A stretch of DNA of 64,000 nt from positions 1,426,001 to 1,490,000 of the forward strand of contig NZ_CP033040.1 of NCBI RefSeq assembly GCF_004293625.1. The letters run 5' to 3'. Position 1 is the first letter of the stretch, and every line of letters begins with the position of its first letter. Source of the stretch: Thiomicrorhabdus indica (GTDB lineage Bacteria; Pseudomonadota; Gammaproteobacteria; Thiomicrospirales; Thiomicrospiraceae). The notes beneath the pieces are model-generated. The model was not told the origin of the DNA. It did no database searches and saw only the letters and a list, made by a program, of their open reading frames with translations. A program made the position numbers and the translations under genes. Below, piece by piece: positions 1 through 9,402 of the stretch.

Positions 1-116
1 AAAATCTTTTTTACCGAACAGCCTTGAATAAATAAACTTTATCTCTAAATACTTATAAAGCTGATTACTTTATGGATACAAGTAGTCAGTGATTATAAAA
101 ACTAGAAAACACAAGA

Positions 117-716
117 ATGGATAATATGATTGAAAACGCATTAGTGCCAATGGTAATTGAGCAAACCAGTCGTGGTGAGCGATCTTATGATATTTACTCA
201 CGTCTTCTAAAAGAACGCGTCATATTTTTGGTTGGGCAAGTCGAAGACCATATGGCGAATTTGATTGTGGCACAAATGCTTTTTTTAGAATCCGAAAACC
301 CAGATAAAGATATCCATTTGTATATCAATTCCCCAGGAGGAAGTGTTACTGCAGGGATGGCCATCTACGACACTATGCGCTTTATCAAGCCGAATGTCAG
401 CACGATGTGTATTGGTCAAGCAGCTAGTATGGGTGCTTTTTTATTATCAGCTGGTGAAAAAGGAAAACGTTTTGTCTTGCCTAACTCTCGTGTGATGATT
501 CACCAGCCCTTAGGAGGTTTCCAAGGGCAAGCAAGTGATATTCAAATTCATGCTCAGGAAATTTTGCAAATTAAGCAGCGTTTAAACGAAGCATTGGCAG
601 ATCATACTGGGCAAGACTTGGAAACCATTGAGCGTGACACGGATCGCGATAATTTTTTAAGTGCTCAAGCCGCAGTCGACTACGGTCTAGTTGATAAAGT
701 TGTTTCTAGCCGCTAA
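117..716 (+). CDS. clpP: ATP-dependent Clp protease proteolytic subunit ClpP
   Basis: Serine protease that forms the tetradecameric chamber of ClpXP/ClpAP and degrades unfolded or tagged cytosolic proteins. The 199-residue length matches the family. The catalytic triad is visible as Ser104 (in AASMGA), His129 (MIHQP) and Asp178 (DTDRDNF), and the NSPGG oxyanion-loop motif is present. ATG 117 is the first start; a second in-frame ATG at 126 is possible because no strong ribosome binding site precedes either. clpX follows after 10 bp, so the two are surely one operon. In many gammaproteobacteria tig lies just upstream, which would be outside this window. The first 116 bases hold no gene that I can see. 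Confidence 0.97.
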   Translation: MDNMIENALVPMVIEQTSRGERSYDIYSRLLKERVIFLVGQVEDHMANLIVAQMLFLESENPDKDIHLYINSPGGSVTAGMAIYDTMRFIKPNVSTMCIGQAASMGAFLLSAGEKGKRFVLPNSRVMIHQPLGGFQGQASDIQIHAQEILQIKQRLNEALADHTGQDLETIERDTDRDNFLSAQAAVDYGLVDKVVSSR

Positions 717-726
717 GGGGGAGTCT

Positions 727-1989
727 ATGACTGAAAAACACCTATATTGTTCATTTTGTGGCAAGAGTCAGAATGAAGTTCGTAAATTAATCGCTGGGCC
801 AGAAGTCTATATTTGTGATGAGTGTGTTGATCTCTGCAACGATATTCTTAAAGAGGAGTTTGGTAGTGATGAAGAGTTCAATAGCTTAGATTTAGAAAAT
901 CTACCGACACCAAAAGAGATTAGTCAAATTTTGGACGATTATGTCATTGGTCAAAATCAAGCAAAAAAAGTTCTATCAGTTGCGGTGTATAACCACTATA
1001 AGCGATTAAATTCAAAATCTCATACGGACGATGTTGAGCTAACCAAAAGCAATATTCTGTTGATTGGACCCACTGGTTCGGGGAAAACCTTGCTAGCACA
1101 AACGCTTGCCAGATTGTTGGATGTTCCGTTCGCTATCGCTGACGCAACAACCTTGACAGAAGCCGGTTATGTTGGTGAAGATGTTGAAAGCATTGTTCAA
1201 AAATTGCTTCAACGTTGTGAGAATGACTCTGATAAAGCGGAAATGGGAATAATTTATATTGATGAAATCGATAAGATTACCCGTAAATCTGAAAACCCGT
1301 CCATTACTCGAGATGTCTCCGGAGAAGGTGTTCAGCAAGCGTTACTAAAGTTGGTTGAAGGCACGATTGCGAACATTCCTCCACAAGGAGGTCGTAAACA
1401 CCCAAATCAGCAAGATATGATTCAAGTTGATACGTCAAAAATTTTATTTATCGTGGGTGGGGCTTTTGAAGGTCTGGATAAAATCATTGAACAACGTACT
1501 TCTACAGATGTTGGAATTGGTTTTTCTGCGGAAATTCGTAGCAAAGACAACGAAGTGACAATCACTGAGAAATATAAACAAATTGAACCGGAAGATTTGG
1601 TGAAGTTTGGTTTGATTCCAGAATTTGTTGGGCGGTTGCCAATGGTTGCTTCACTTGAGGAATTGGATGAAGAGGCGCTAATTCGAATTTTAGTTGAACC
1701 TAAAAATGCTCTAGTGAAACAGTTCCAAAAAATGTTCGAAATGGAAAATGTGGAACTGCAATTTAGAAAAGATGCGCTGAATGAAATTGCAAAACTTGCG
1801 ATAAAGAGAAAAACCGGTGCTCGTGGATTGCGCTCAATTATGGAAAATCTATTACTGGATACCATGTACGAACTGCCAGGCATTAAAAATGTTGAGAAAA
1901 TTGTGATTAATAAATCGGTTGTACTAGGTGACAAGAACCCTATCTATGTTTATCAGGATGAACCTAAAGCAATGGCTTCAAGTGAATAG
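727..1989 (+). CDS. clpX: ClpX, AAA+ unfoldase of the ClpXP protease
   Basis: Substrate-recognising ATPase that unfolds proteins and threads them into ClpP. The N-terminal C4 zinc-binding domain has Cys8, Cys11, Cys30 and Cys33. The AAA+ module has Walker A GPTGSGKT at residues 114-121, Walker B IIYIDEID near 180, the GYVGED pore loop and the IGF loop used to dock on ClpP. I chose ATG 727 (420 aa), because AAGGGGGAG at 715-723 is a strong ribosome binding site and the protein then begins [13 protein letters not shown] longer reading from 691 would run back into clpP. A Rho-independent terminator follows at 2036-2057. Confidence 0.97.
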   Translation: MTEKHLYCSFCGKSQNEVRKLIAGPEVYICDECVDLCNDILKEEFGSDEEFNSLDLENLPTPKEISQILDDYVIGQNQAKKVLSVAVYNHYKRLNSKSHTDDVELTKSNILLIGPTGSGKTLLAQTLARLLDVPFAIADATTLTEAGYVGEDVESIVQKLLQRCENDSDKAEMGIIYIDEIDKITRKSENPSITRDVSGEGVQQALLKLVEGTIANIPPQGGRKHPNQQDMIQVDTSKILFIVGGAFEGLDKIIEQRTSTDVGIGFSAEIRSKDNEVTITEKYKQIEPEDLVKFGLIPEFVGRLPMVASLEELDEEALIRILVEPKNALVKQFQKMFEMENVELQFRKDALNEIAKLAIKRKTGARGLRSIMENLLLDTMYELPGIKNVEKIVINKSVVLGDKNPIYVYQDEPKAMASSE

Positions 1990-2035
1990 TTTATCTGTCT
2001 TATAAGCTTTCAATCAAAAGTCTTTCAATCAGATG

Positions 2036-2057
2036 CCCAGCGAAAGCTGGGTTTTTT
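2036..2057 (+). terminator. Rho-independent terminator after clpPX
   Basis: CCCAGC and GCTGGG form a 6-bp GC-rich stem around a GAAA tetraloop, followed directly by six T. It lies 47 bp after the clpX stop and separates clpPX from lon. Confidence 0.9.
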
Positions 2058-2147
2058 GTAATAAAGCTCCAAAACTAATCTGTTTGGTAAAAACTTGAGA
2101 CAAGACACAAAACTAGTGATACAACTAAAGCATTAATGAAGGGCTAG

Positions 2148-2179
2148 CGAAAGGCGATGAAATAAGATTTCGTCTTTCG
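2148..2179 (+). promoter_or_regulatory. Inverted repeat in the lon leader
   Basis: CGAAAG at 2148-2153 pairs with CTTTCG at 2174-2179, extended inward by G-T, C-G and G-C pairs. The potential hairpin lies 15 bp before the lon ribosome binding site. It could be an operator or an RNA structure; its role is unknown. The pairing is seen directly and the regulatory role is inference. Confidence 0.45.
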
Positions 2180-2205
2180 AAAAAAAATAATAAAAAGGAA
2201 ACAAA

Positions 2206-4632
2206 ATGGATACTGATAGCATTGCAATGAAAATGAATGTTTTAGTGCTACCTCTACGAGATGTGGTACTTTTACCTGGAAATGTCATGCCATTGTTTGT
2301 TGGTCGTGAGAAGTCTATGAAAGCGCTTCAGATGGCAATGGATGGTGAAAAAGAAATCTTTTTGATAGCACAAAAGGAAGCAACACTGGACTCACCTTTG
2401 AAAGAAGATTTATATCCAGTCGGTACCATGGCCAATATTTTGCAACTTCTAAAGCTGCCAGACGGTACAGTCAAAGTTTTGGTAGAAGGTTCAAAGCGCT
2501 ATCATTTGGATGCTCTGCATGAAGAAACAGATGTGTTACGCGGTGATATTTCTGAGTTTCAAAGTGTGGAAGATTCGCACGAAGAAGTAAAGTTACTGAT
2601 TGCAACACTTAAGAGCCGTTTTGCCCATTTAGCAGGATTAAAAAAGAAAATTCCTAGTACGGTTCGTGAATCTATAAAAAATGAAGAACACGCAGATCGT
2701 ATAGTTGACTTACTCACTTTGCATTTAGAAGTCTCTTTAGCGGATAAACAAAAAATTCTTGAAACGGCTTCACGAAGTGAACGATTAGAAAAAGTATTGG
2801 TTTTATTAGAGACTGAAGTTGATTTATTGCAGTCAGAGCAACGCATTGCAAAACGTGTTAAGCAACAAATGGATAAAACTCAGCGTGAGTATTATTTAAA
2901 CGAAAAAATAAAAGCGATTAACACTGAACTTGCAGGAGGTGATGACACACCTAATGAAATGGATTTACTGGCTGAGAAAATTGAATCCATTGGAATGCCT
3001 GAACCTGCAGTCATAAAAGCAAAATCTGAATTAAAGAAATTAAAACAAATGCCTTCTCAGTCTTCAGAAGCAACAGTTATTCGAAACTACTTAGATTGGC
3101 TATTGGAAATGCCATGGAAAAAGCGTACTCGTGTTAATAAAGATTTAAAGAAGGCAGAAAAAATTCTTGACCAACAGCATTATGGTTTAGAAAAAGTTAA
3201 AGAAAGGATTGTTGAATACCTAGCGGTTCAAAAGCGCGTTCGAAAAAGTAAAGGCCCAATCCTGTGTTTAGTCGGACCACCAGGAGTAGGGAAAACCTCT
3301 TTAGCCAAGTCAATTGCCGAAGCAACCAATCGTAAATATGTCCGTATGGCGCTTGGTGGAGTTAGGGATGAAGCAGAAATCCGTGGACATAGAAAAACTT
3401 ATGTCGGCGCATTACCGGGGAAAATAGCCCAAAAAATGCATTCTGCTGGGACAAAAAACCCTCTATTTTTGCTCGATGAAATTGACAAAATGACAAGTGA
3501 CATGCGTGGCGATCCTGCTTCCGCGTTGTTAGAGGTTCTAGATCCTGAACAAAACCATAGCTTTAACGATCACTATCTTGAAGTGGATTATGATTTATCG
3601 GATGTTTTATTCATCGCAACGTCTAATTCCATGGATATTCCTGAGGCGCTTTTAGATCGAATGGAGGTCATTAACCTTGCTGGCTATACCGAGGATGAAA
3701 AAATGCACATTGCTAATGAGCATTTACTATCTCGTGCAAAAAAAGACCATGGTTTGAAAAAAGACGAATTAACTGTCACTGATGACGCGATTAAAACCAT
3801 TATTCAAACCTATACTCGTGAAGCAGGTGTTCGTTTATTGGCTCGTGAATTGGCAAAAATTTGTCGCAAAGCTGTAAAAAGAATTGTTACAGATAATATT
3901 GATACGCCCTTAAGTGTTACCTCTGAACAGCTTGAAGACTATTTAGGAGTGGCAAGACATCGCATTGGATTAGCCGATAAAGAAAATCGAATTGGCCAAG
4001 TGGCAGGACTTGCATGGACTCGTGTTGGTGGTGATTTATTAAGAATTGAGGCAACAGCAATGCCGGGGAAAGGTAAGTTAGTTAGTACAGGACAATTAGG
4101 CTCCGTCATGCAAGAATCTGTTCAGGCAGCGATGAGCGTCATTCGTAGTCGTTCTGATTCATTAGGTCTCGAAAAAGATTTTTATGAAAAATTTGATTTA
4201 CATATACATTTTCCAGAAGGTGCTATAAAAAAAGATGGTCCTAGTGCAGGGATTGCAATCTGTACAGCTATCAGTTCGGTATTTACGGGAATTCCCGTTC
4301 GTTCCGACGTTGCCATGACAGGAGAGATTACTTTACGAGGCGAAGTTTTACCTATCGGCGGACTTAAGGAAAAATTATTAGCAGCGATTCGAGGCGGTAT
4401 TAAAAAAGTATTAATTCCTATTGATAATGTTCGTGACTTGAGTGAAATTTCAGATGAAGTTAAAAATTCATTAGAAATTTGCCCTGTACAGTGGGTTGAT
4501 GAAGTCATCAAACACGCATTGGTTCTTGAACCAAAGCCTTTGGAACAAAATCGTGAAATTGTGAAAGATAAAACGGTCTTTAAGGAAAAAGACGCAGAAA
4601 ATAGTGAGAAATTGGGTTCTGCTCATCATTAA
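2206..4632 (+). CDS. lon: Lon ATP-dependent protease
   Basis: Homohexameric AAA+ serine protease that degrades misfolded and regulatory proteins in the cytosol. Domain order: N-terminal LON substrate domain (about 13-205), coiled helical region, AAA+ domain with Walker A GPPGVGKT at 357-364 and Walker B at 420-425, then the C-terminal protease domain with the Ser680/Lys723 dyad (DGPSAG and GGLKEK). Length is 808 residues against 784 in E. coli. The excess is mostly a charged C-terminal tail. The start at 2206 follows an AAGGA site at 2195-2199; in-frame ATGs at 2227 and 2233 are less likely. It is separated from clpX by a terminator, so it has its own promoter in 2058-2190, where I see no convincing sigma70 or sigma32 box. 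Confidence 0.97.
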   Translation: MDTDSIAMKMNVLVLPLRDVVLLPGNVMPLFVGREKSMKALQMAMDGEKEIFLIAQKEATLDSPLKEDLYPVGTMANILQLLKLPDGTVKVLVEGSKRYHLDALHEETDVLRGDISEFQSVEDSHEEVKLLIATLKSRFAHLAGLKKKIPSTVRESIKNEEHADRIVDLLTLHLEVSLADKQKILETASRSERLEKVLVLLETEVDLLQSEQRIAKRVKQQMDKTQREYYLNEKIKAINTELAGGDDTPNEMDLLAEKIESIGMPEPAVIKAKSELKKLKQMPSQSSEATVIRNYLDWLLEMPWKKRTRVNKDLKKAEKILDQQHYGLEKVKERIVEYLAVQKRVRKSKGPILCLVGPPGVGKTSLAKSIAEATNRKYVRMALGGVRDEAEIRGHRKTYVGALPGKIAQKMHSAGTKNPLFLLDEIDKMTSDMRGDPASALLEVLDPEQNHSFNDHYLEVDYDLSDVLFIATSNSMDIPEALLDRMEVINLAGYTEDEKMHIANEHLLSRAKKDHGLKKDELTVTDDAIKTIIQTYTREAGVRLLARELAKICRKAVKRIVTDNIDTPLSVTSEQLEDYLGVARHRIGLADKENRIGQVAGLAWTRVGGDLLRIEATAMPGKGKLVSTGQLGSVMQESVQAAMSVIRSRSDSLGLEKDFYEKFDLHIHFPEGAIKKDGPSAGIAICTAISSVFTGIPVRSDVAMTGEITLRGEVLPIGGLKEKLLAAIRGGIKKVLIPIDNVRDLSEISDEVKNSLEICPVQWVDEVIKHALVLEPKPLEQNREIVKDKTVFKEKDAENSEKLGSAHH

Positions 4633-4655
4633 TAGTGATTTTAAGCGTTTTTCGC

Positions 4656-4684
4656 TTGAACTTCTCTAAAGCCCTTGCTATAAA
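4656..4684 (+). promoter_or_regulatory. Sigma70 promoter for hupB
   Basis: TTGAAC (4656-4661) and TATAAA (4679-4684) are spaced by 17 bp and lie 55 bp upstream of the hupB start, just after the lon stop. Confidence 0.7.
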
Positions 4685-4738
4685 TGTTTCAGCCTCTGGC
4701 TTATTAAATATACAAACAATAAACCCATGGAGAATCAC

Positions 4739-5014
4739 ATGAATAAATCTGAACTAGTCGCTGCAATTGCTGAAGAAGCTGGATTAACAAAAGCGGATGC
4801 AGGCAAAGCATTAGATGCAACGGTTAAATCAATTACAAATGCAATGGCATCTGGTGACTCAATTGCTATTATCGGTTTTGGTACTTTTGCGGTAGGTGAG
4901 CGCGCTGCACGTACAGGACGTAACCCTCAAACAGGTAAAGAAATGCAAATTCCTGCGGCTAAAGTTCCTAAATTTAAGCCAGGTAAATCACTTAAAGATG
5001 CTGTTAACGGATAA
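4739..5014 (+). CDS. hupB: HU family DNA-binding protein
   Basis: Small basic nucleoid protein that bends DNA as a dimer. The 91-residue reading from ATG 4739 begins [15 protein letters not shown] and has the [10 protein letters not shown] beta-arm tip with the intercalating proline, and the [12 protein letters not shown]-terminus. GGAG at 4729-4732 is correctly spaced for ATG 4739, so the ATG at 4727 is not the start. The position directly after lon is the classic clpX-lon-hupB order. It resembles the HU-beta type more than IHF; a true IHF-beta is encoded at 27260. Confidence 0.96.
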   Translation: MNKSELVAAIAEEAGLTKADAGKALDATVKSITNAMASGDSIAIIGFGTFAVGERAARTGRNPQTGKEMQIPAAKVPKFKPGKSLKDAVNG

Positions 5015-5048
5015 ACAGTAAAAAACACGAAAAAATGATTAAAAGTGT

Positions 5049-5076
5049 TTGACAACTTCTTTTAGCTCTCTATAAT
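5049..5076 (+). promoter_or_regulatory. Strong promoter of the Val/Asp tRNA operon
   Basis: Perfect consensus TTGACA (5049-5054) and TATAAT (5071-5076) with a 16-bp spacer. The first tRNA starts 95 bp after the -10 box, so there is a leader. It is G-rich, with repeated GAGAGC-like words (5108-5145). Confidence 0.9.
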
Positions 5077-5171
5077 ACGCCACATCAATTAAGCGCGGCT
5101 TTAAGAGAGCTGAAAGACAGAGCTAGAGCGGCTTTGAGAGCGTCTAGAATTTTTGTCTAACATGTTTAATT

Positions 5172-5247
5172 GGGTGATTAGCTCAGTTGGGAGAGCATCG
5201 CCCTTACAAGGCGAGGGTCACTGGTTCGAGCCCAGTATCACCCACCA
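5172..5247 (+). tRNA. tRNA-Val (UAC), copy 1
   Basis: 76 nt with encoded CCA. The acceptor stem GGGTGAT pairs with ATCACCC, the anticodon loop is CTTACAA (anticodon UAC) and the T arm contains GGTTCGAGCC. Confidence 0.97.
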
Positions 5248-5248
5248 C

Positions 5249-5325
5249 GGAGCGGTAGTTCAGCTGGTTAGAATACCTGCCTGTCACGCAGGGGGTCGCG
5301 GGTTCGAATCCCGTCCGCTCCGCCA
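5249..5325 (+). tRNA. tRNA-Asp (GUC), copy 1
   Basis: 77 nt with encoded CCA. The acceptor stem GGAGCGG pairs with CCGCTCC, the anticodon loop is CTGTCAC (anticodon GUC) and GGTTCGAATC lies in the T arm. Confidence 0.97.
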
Positions 5326-5333
5326 TATTTTTG

Positions 5334-5358
5334 AAATGAGTCTTAGGACTCATTTTTT
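5334..5358 (+). terminator. Terminator-like hairpin inside the tRNA array
   Basis: AATGAGTC and GACTCATT form an 8-bp stem with a TTAG loop, followed by a T run. It lies between tRNA pairs one and two, so part of the transcription may stop after the first pair, or pairs two and three may have their own promoter. It could also serve as a 3' processing signal. Confidence 0.7.
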
Positions 5359-5413
5359 ATGCAACAAAATAATTGCATGATTAGCGTGTGACTTAATAAA
5401 ACACGGTTTATCT

Positions 5414-5489
5414 GGGTGATTAGCTCAGTTGGGAGAGCATCGCCCTTACAAGGCGAGGGTCACTGGTTCGAGCCCAGTATCACCCACCA
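5414..5489 (+). tRNA. tRNA-Val (UAC), copy 2
   Basis: Same 76-nt sequence as copy 1, with anticodon UAC and encoded CCA. Confidence 0.97.
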
Positions 5490-5497
5490 TACAATTT

Positions 5498-5574
5498 GGA
5501 GCGGTAGTTCAGCTGGTTAGAATACCTGCCTGTCACGCAGGGGGTCGCGGGTTCGAATCCCGTCCGCTCCGCCA
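5498..5574 (+). tRNA. tRNA-Asp (GUC), copy 2
   Basis: Same 77-nt sequence as copy 1, anticodon GUC. The following spacer carries a small hairpin (GCAAGT/ACTTGC, 5583-5599) without a T tail. Confidence 0.97.
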
Positions 5575-5653
5575 TTATTCAAGCAAGTTCAGGACTTGCC
5601 CAACAAACGCTGAGATTGAATTCTCATAAGACGTTAGTGTTGAAACCAATCCT

Positions 5654-5729
5654 GGGTGATTAGCTCAGTTGGGAGAGCATCGCCCTTACAAGGCGAGGGT
5701 CACTGGTTCGAGCCCAGTATCACCCACCA
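5654..5729 (+). tRNA. tRNA-Val (UAC), copy 3
   Basis: Same 76-nt sequence as copies 1 and 2, anticodon UAC. Confidence 0.97.
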
Positions 5730-5737
5730 TACAATTT

Positions 5738-5814
5738 GGAGCGGTAGTTCAGCTGGTTAGAATACCTGCCTGTCACGCAGGGGGTCGCGGGTTCGAATCC
5801 CGTCCGCTCCGCCA
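5738..5814 (+). tRNA. tRNA-Asp (GUC), copy 3
   Basis: Same 77-nt sequence as copies 1 and 2, anticodon GUC, followed 6 bp later by a terminator. Confidence 0.97.
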
Positions 5815-5820
5815 TCATTC

Positions 5821-5855
5821 AAAGCCACTTAGGAATTTTCTTAAGTGGCTTTTTT
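5821..5855 (+). terminator. Terminator of the Val/Asp tRNA operon
   Basis: AAAGCCACTTA pairs with TAAGTGGCTTT, followed by a T run. It lies immediately after the third tRNA-Asp. Confidence 0.92.
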
Positions 5856-5904
5856 ATTGCCTAAAATCTTGCTATAAAATTACCGGCCGGTAGAGTTTAG
5901 GAAC

Positions 5905-5929
5905 AAAAAAACCAGCACATGGCTGGTTT
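5905..5929 (-). terminator. Terminator of fabI
   Basis: Read on the minus strand, AAACCAGC and GCTGGTTT form an 8-bp stem with a 5-base loop, followed by seven T. It lies 150 bp beyond the fabI stop. A second weaker hairpin (CAGCC/GGCTG, about 5953-5968) lies between. The rest of 5930-6078 holds nothing recognisable. Confidence 0.88.
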
Positions 5930-6078
5930 CATACAAACGTTAAAATGAAATACAGCCATAGGCTGATTTTATCTTAAAGCGAGGAGAAAGTTTTCTGTTC
6001 GAGGCGTAGAGAGCGTAGTTTAGTTTGTCCAAATGAGCGAGCTACAACAAAGAACAGGAGGCTTTTAACCGCTATTAC

Positions 6079-6855
6079 TTAGTTGGAGGCTGTGATGTTG
6101 TATCCGCCATCCACATAAGTCACTTCACCAGTAATACCTGATGCTAAATCTGAGCACAAAAAGGCTGAAGTATTCCCAACTTCTTCAATCGTTACATTAC
6201 GGCGTAGAGGCGTTGATTGGGCTGCTTTATCTAGCATTGAACGGAAGTCTTTAATACCAGCGGCAGCTAATGTGCGAATTGGACCAGCAGATACAGCGTT
6301 GACACGAATGTTATCTTGACCAAGATCTGCTGCTAAATAACGAACCGTAGCTTCTAATGACGCTTTTGCAATTCCCATGACATTATAGTTTGGAACAGCA
6401 CGTTCAGCTCCTAAGTAAGAGACAGTTAAAACCGATCCATTGCTCTTTTTCAACAATTTATGGGCTGCTTTAGTGCAAGCGGTTAGAGAATAAGCAGAAA
6501 TATCGTGGGCGATTTTAAAGCCTTCACGAGTTGATGCATCAATCATGCGACCTTCGAGTTCTTCACGTGGTGCAAATGCAACAGAATGAACAAGAATATC
6601 CAAACCATCCCATTTTTGTCCAATTTTAGCCATGACTTCATCAATTTGAGCATCATCAGCAACGTCAAGTGGTAATACTAACTCTGAACCGAGTTCTTCA
6701 GCGACCTTTTCAACGCGACCTTTTAATTTTTCAGTTTGATAAGTTAAGGCAATTTCAGCGCCTTGTTCGCGCATCTGCTTTGCAATACCATACGCAATCG
6801 ATTTATTGTTAGCGACACCTATAATTAACGCTTTTTTACCACTTAGGAATCCCAT
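6079..6855 (-). CDS. fabI: Enoyl-[acyl-carrier-protein] reductase (NADH) FabI
   Basis: Catalyses the last, NADH-dependent reduction of each fatty acid elongation cycle in the cytosol. It is an SDR-fold protein with the FabI-type nucleotide loop [11 protein letters not shown] near residue 13 and catalytic Tyr157 and Lys164 in NYNVMGIAK. The ATG at 6855 (258 aa) is preceded on the minus strand by GGAG with a 7-bp gap; the upstream extension to 6927 has no such site. Position 93 is Ala (HSVAFAP), where E. coli FabI has Gly93, a residue in the triclosan pocket. It is a single-gene unit, divergent from the peptide transporter. Confidence 0.96.
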   Translation of the reverse strand: MGFLSGKKALIIGVANNKSIAYGIAKQMREQGAEIALTYQTEKLKGRVEKVAEELGSELVLPLDVADDAQIDEVMAKIGQKWDGLDILVHSVAFAPREELEGRMIDASTREGFKIAHDISAYSLTACTKAAHKLLKKSNGSVLTVSYLGAERAVPNYNVMGIAKASLEATVRYLAADLGQDNIRVNAVSAGPIRTLAAAGIKDFRSMLDKAAQSTPLRRNVTIEEVGNTSAFLCSDLASGITGEVTYVDGGYNITASN

Positions 6856-6945
6856 TGTGTTTCTCCAGTGTTTTGTCTTTAGTTGGTTCTGATGTCTTGA
6901 AATTAACTGTAGCAAGATGTTAAACATCAGGTAGAATCGGAGCTC

Positions 6946-6984
6946 ATTATAACGTTTATTTCAGTTAAAAAAGTTGGTTATAAT
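6946..6984. promoter_or_regulatory. Divergent -10 elements for fabI and the peptide transporter
   Basis: TATAAT reads on the minus strand at 6951-6946 (toward fabI) and on the plus strand at 6979-6984 (toward the transporter). Neither has a good -35 box at 16-18 bp, so the assignment rests on the -10 boxes and the divergent layout. Confidence 0.45.
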
Positions 6985-7065
6985 GGCTGCTATTACAGAT
7001 TGATGCGTCATCAGGCCCAAACAAATAGTCAAATGAATTGAAAGAAATTCGAGGAGATCAGGGAT

Positions 7066-9399
7066 TTGAAAATTTCATCATTTCATGACGATAAGAAAAT
7101 ATTAGTTTTAATTTCTTTTTTGTTTTTGTGCGCTTTGTCTATGCTCATGCAATATACAAATGTGAACGCTAGTTGGAATTCACCCAACGTAACCTCAAGC
7201 GACTCTAATAAGAAAACACTTTATAGTAGTTTCAGTGCTTCACCAAAACACCTCGATCCAGTTCGATCCTATAGTTCAAATGAGTGGGCAATTATCAGTC
7301 AAATATATGAGCCACCACTTCAATATTATTATTTTAAACGACCTTATGAACTCCAGCCATTAACATTAAAATCCATGCCTAAGCTTGTATTTTTGGATAA
7401 AAACTTTCAGCGCGTTTCAGAATCTCAAAAAAACAATGGTCAATTTGACTATACAAGGTACGACTTTGAACTGAGGGAAGATGTGTTTTACCAACCTCAT
7501 CCTGCGTTTGCTAAAAATAACAATGGTTATCTGTATCACCGTCTTGACAAGAAAATTGAAACGCTCAAAAAGCAAAATAATCCAGAGAAAGTATCCGAAC
7601 TTGAAAGTATCAAAAAACTTTCCGAGTTTGCAAAAGTTGGTAGTCGCCAGCTTGTTGCAGATGACTATATTTATGCCATAAAACGTATGGCTGTCCGTCA
7701 GAATCATTCACCAATTTTAGATACAATGAAACAGTATATTGTTGGTTTAGATGCATTTAGTCAAAGCATATCTCAGCAGTTAAAGTCTGAATTGGAAACT
7801 TCTGGTAAGTCTTTGAAAGAGCACTATTTTGATCTTGGTCAACATGGCATAAAAGGCGTTAAAAAACACTCCGACTTTTCATTTTCGATCCTAATAAAAG
7901 GGCACTATCCTCAGTTTCTCTACTGGATGAGTATGAACTTTTTTGCTCCCATTCCTTGGGAAGCCATGAAGTTTTATCAACAACCTTTTATGAATGAAAG
8001 AAATCTTACATTGGATACTAGTCCGGTTGGAACGGGGCCTTTTTACTTGGCTGAAAACAACCCGAATCAACGGATGCGTTTGGTAAAGAACCCAAATTTT
8101 CATCCGGAGGCTTTTCCTGAGGTTCCTAATGATTTTCCCGAAAACCTAAAACAAAATTACCAAGAAGACACTGGTAAAACTTTACCTTTGATAGATGAGG
8201 TGATTTATTCTTTGGAGAAAGAATCAGTTCCGCTTTGGAATAAATTCTTGCAAGGTTACTATGATGCCTCTGGTGTCAGCTCTGACAGTTTTGATCAAGC
8301 CATTTCCGTTTCGAGTAATGGAAATTTAGGTCTGACATCAGCGATGAAAGAAAAGGGCATTCAGTTTCTCAATGCGATTCAGCCGACTATTTTCTATTTT
8401 GGGTTTAATATGGCCGACCCTACTGTTGGCGGTTACTCTGAAAAGCAGCAGAAATTGCGTCAAGCGATTAGCATCGCTATCAACTTTGAAGAGTATATTT
8501 CCATATTTTTAAACGGTCGAGGCGTAGCTGCACAAAGCCCGATTCCACCGGGTATTTTTGGACATCAGTCTTTACCGGCCGGTATAAATTCCCAGGTATA
8601 TCATTTGGACGGTGAGCGAATTAAACGTAAATCCTTGCAAGAGGCTAAACAGCTTTTGGCTGATGCGGGTTATCCAAATGGTAAAAAATCTGATGGCACA
8701 CCTTTACAGCTTTTTTATGACACTGCGGCTACTGGACCTGATAGTCAGTCGATGTTGAATTGGTACCGAAAGCAATTTGCAAAGTTAGGCATTGAGTTGG
8801 TTATTCGTGCGACAGATTACAACCGGTTCCAAGATAAAGTGCGAGGTGCAAAAGTCCAGATGTTTTCTTGGGGGTGGAATGCGGATTATCCAGACCCTGA
8901 AAACTTCTTATTTTTACTTTATGGCGGTAATGCGGCCATAAATACTAATGGTTCTGGCATTAATAGCGCCAACTATGATAATCCAGAATTTAATCGTCTT
9001 TTTAAACAGATAAAAACCATGGGAAATTCACCTGAACGTTTACGTCTAATCGAACAGATGATTCAAATAGCTCAAAAGGACGCGCCTTGGGCTTGGGGAT
9101 TCTACCCAAAATCCTTAGCGCTTTATCACTCTTGGCTACGAAACCTTTGGCCAAATGCCATGGCGAACAATACGCTTAAATATCGTAATGTTGATGCCCA
9201 ATTGCGCAGTCAACAACAAGAAAAATGGAATCAACCAATTGTATGGCCGCTATGGATTTTGTTTGCGATACTACTGATTAGTATTTGGCCTCTTTATAGC
9301 GCTTATCGTAAACGCCAAAATTACCGAGTGCAAAGTCACCAAGAAGAAAGCGTCATAACCCACTCCGATGAACTCAACCGAAAAATAAAGGAGTCATAA
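7066..9399 (+). CDS. Peptide ABC transporter substrate-binding protein (SBP_bac_5 family)
   Basis: Extracytoplasmic receptor of a peptide/nickel-type ABC importer. It starts at TTG 7066, supported by GAGGAG at 7051-7056; there is no ATG nearby in frame. The N-terminus has a hydrophobic segment (about residues 10-28) that is a signal sequence or anchor. The middle contains family signatures such as LDPVRSYSSNEW and the ADYPDPENFLFLLYGG region. Unusually, a second hydrophobic helix (about 730-750, WPLWILFAILLISIW) and a basic tail close the protein, so it may be held in the inner membrane at its C-terminus. At 777 residues it is longer than DppA/OppA (about 535) or YejA (about 600). The permease gene follows after 3 bp. 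The substrate is not known; the operon layout resembles yejABEF. Confidence 0.85.
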   Translation: MKISSFHDDKKILVLISFLFLCALSMLMQYTNVNASWNSPNVTSSDSNKKTLYSSFSASPKHLDPVRSYSSNEWAIISQIYEPPLQYYYFKRPYELQPLTLKSMPKLVFLDKNFQRVSESQKNNGQFDYTRYDFELREDVFYQPHPAFAKNNNGYLYHRLDKKIETLKKQNNPEKVSELESIKKLSEFAKVGSRQLVADDYIYAIKRMAVRQNHSPILDTMKQYIVGLDAFSQSISQQLKSELETSGKSLKEHYFDLGQHGIKGVKKHSDFSFSILIKGHYPQFLYWMSMNFFAPIPWEAMKFYQQPFMNERNLTLDTSPVGTGPFYLAENNPNQRMRLVKNPNFHPEAFPEVPNDFPENLKQNYQEDTGKTLPLIDEVIYSLEKESVPLWNKFLQGYYDASGVSSDSFDQAISVSSNGNLGLTSAMKEKGIQFLNAIQPTIFYFGFNMADPTVGGYSEKQQKLRQAISIAINFEEYISIFLNGRGVAAQSPIPPGIFGHQSLPAGINSQVYHLDGERIKRKSLQEAKQLLADAGYPNGKKSDGTPLQLFYDTAATGPDSQSMLNWYRKQFAKLGIELVIRATDYNRFQDKVRGAKVQMFSWGWNADYPDPENFLFLLYGGNAAINTNGSGINSANYDNPEFNRLFKQIKTMGNSPERLRLIEQMIQIAQKDAPWAWGFYPKSLALYHSWLRNLWPNAMANNTLKYRNVDAQLRSQQQEKWNQPIVWPLWILFAILLISIWPLYSAYRKRQNYRVQSHQEESVITHSDELNRKIKES

Positions 9400-9402
9400 C
9401 GA

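Larger units (their letters stand above)
5172..5814 (+). repeat. Three tandem copies of a tRNA-Val/tRNA-Asp pair
   Basis: The pair begins at 5172, 5414 and 5654. The tRNA sequences appear identical in all three copies. Copies two and three also share the 8-bp linker between the tRNAs and start exactly 240 bp apart. In copy one the two tRNAs are separated by a single base. The spacers between pairs differ in sequence, so the tRNAs have been kept uniform while the spacers drifted or were exchanged. Confidence 0.95.

Noticed and set aside
1093-1934. Minus-strand ORFs inside clpX
   Set aside because: They are opposite-strand shadows of a well-supported gene; the same applies to similar ORFs inside lon, gyrA, rpsA and rpoN.
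5153-5893. Three overlapping plus-strand ORFs with shared peptide repeats
   Set aside because: They are translations across the tRNA-Val/Asp genes; the shared peptide comes from the tRNA sequence.
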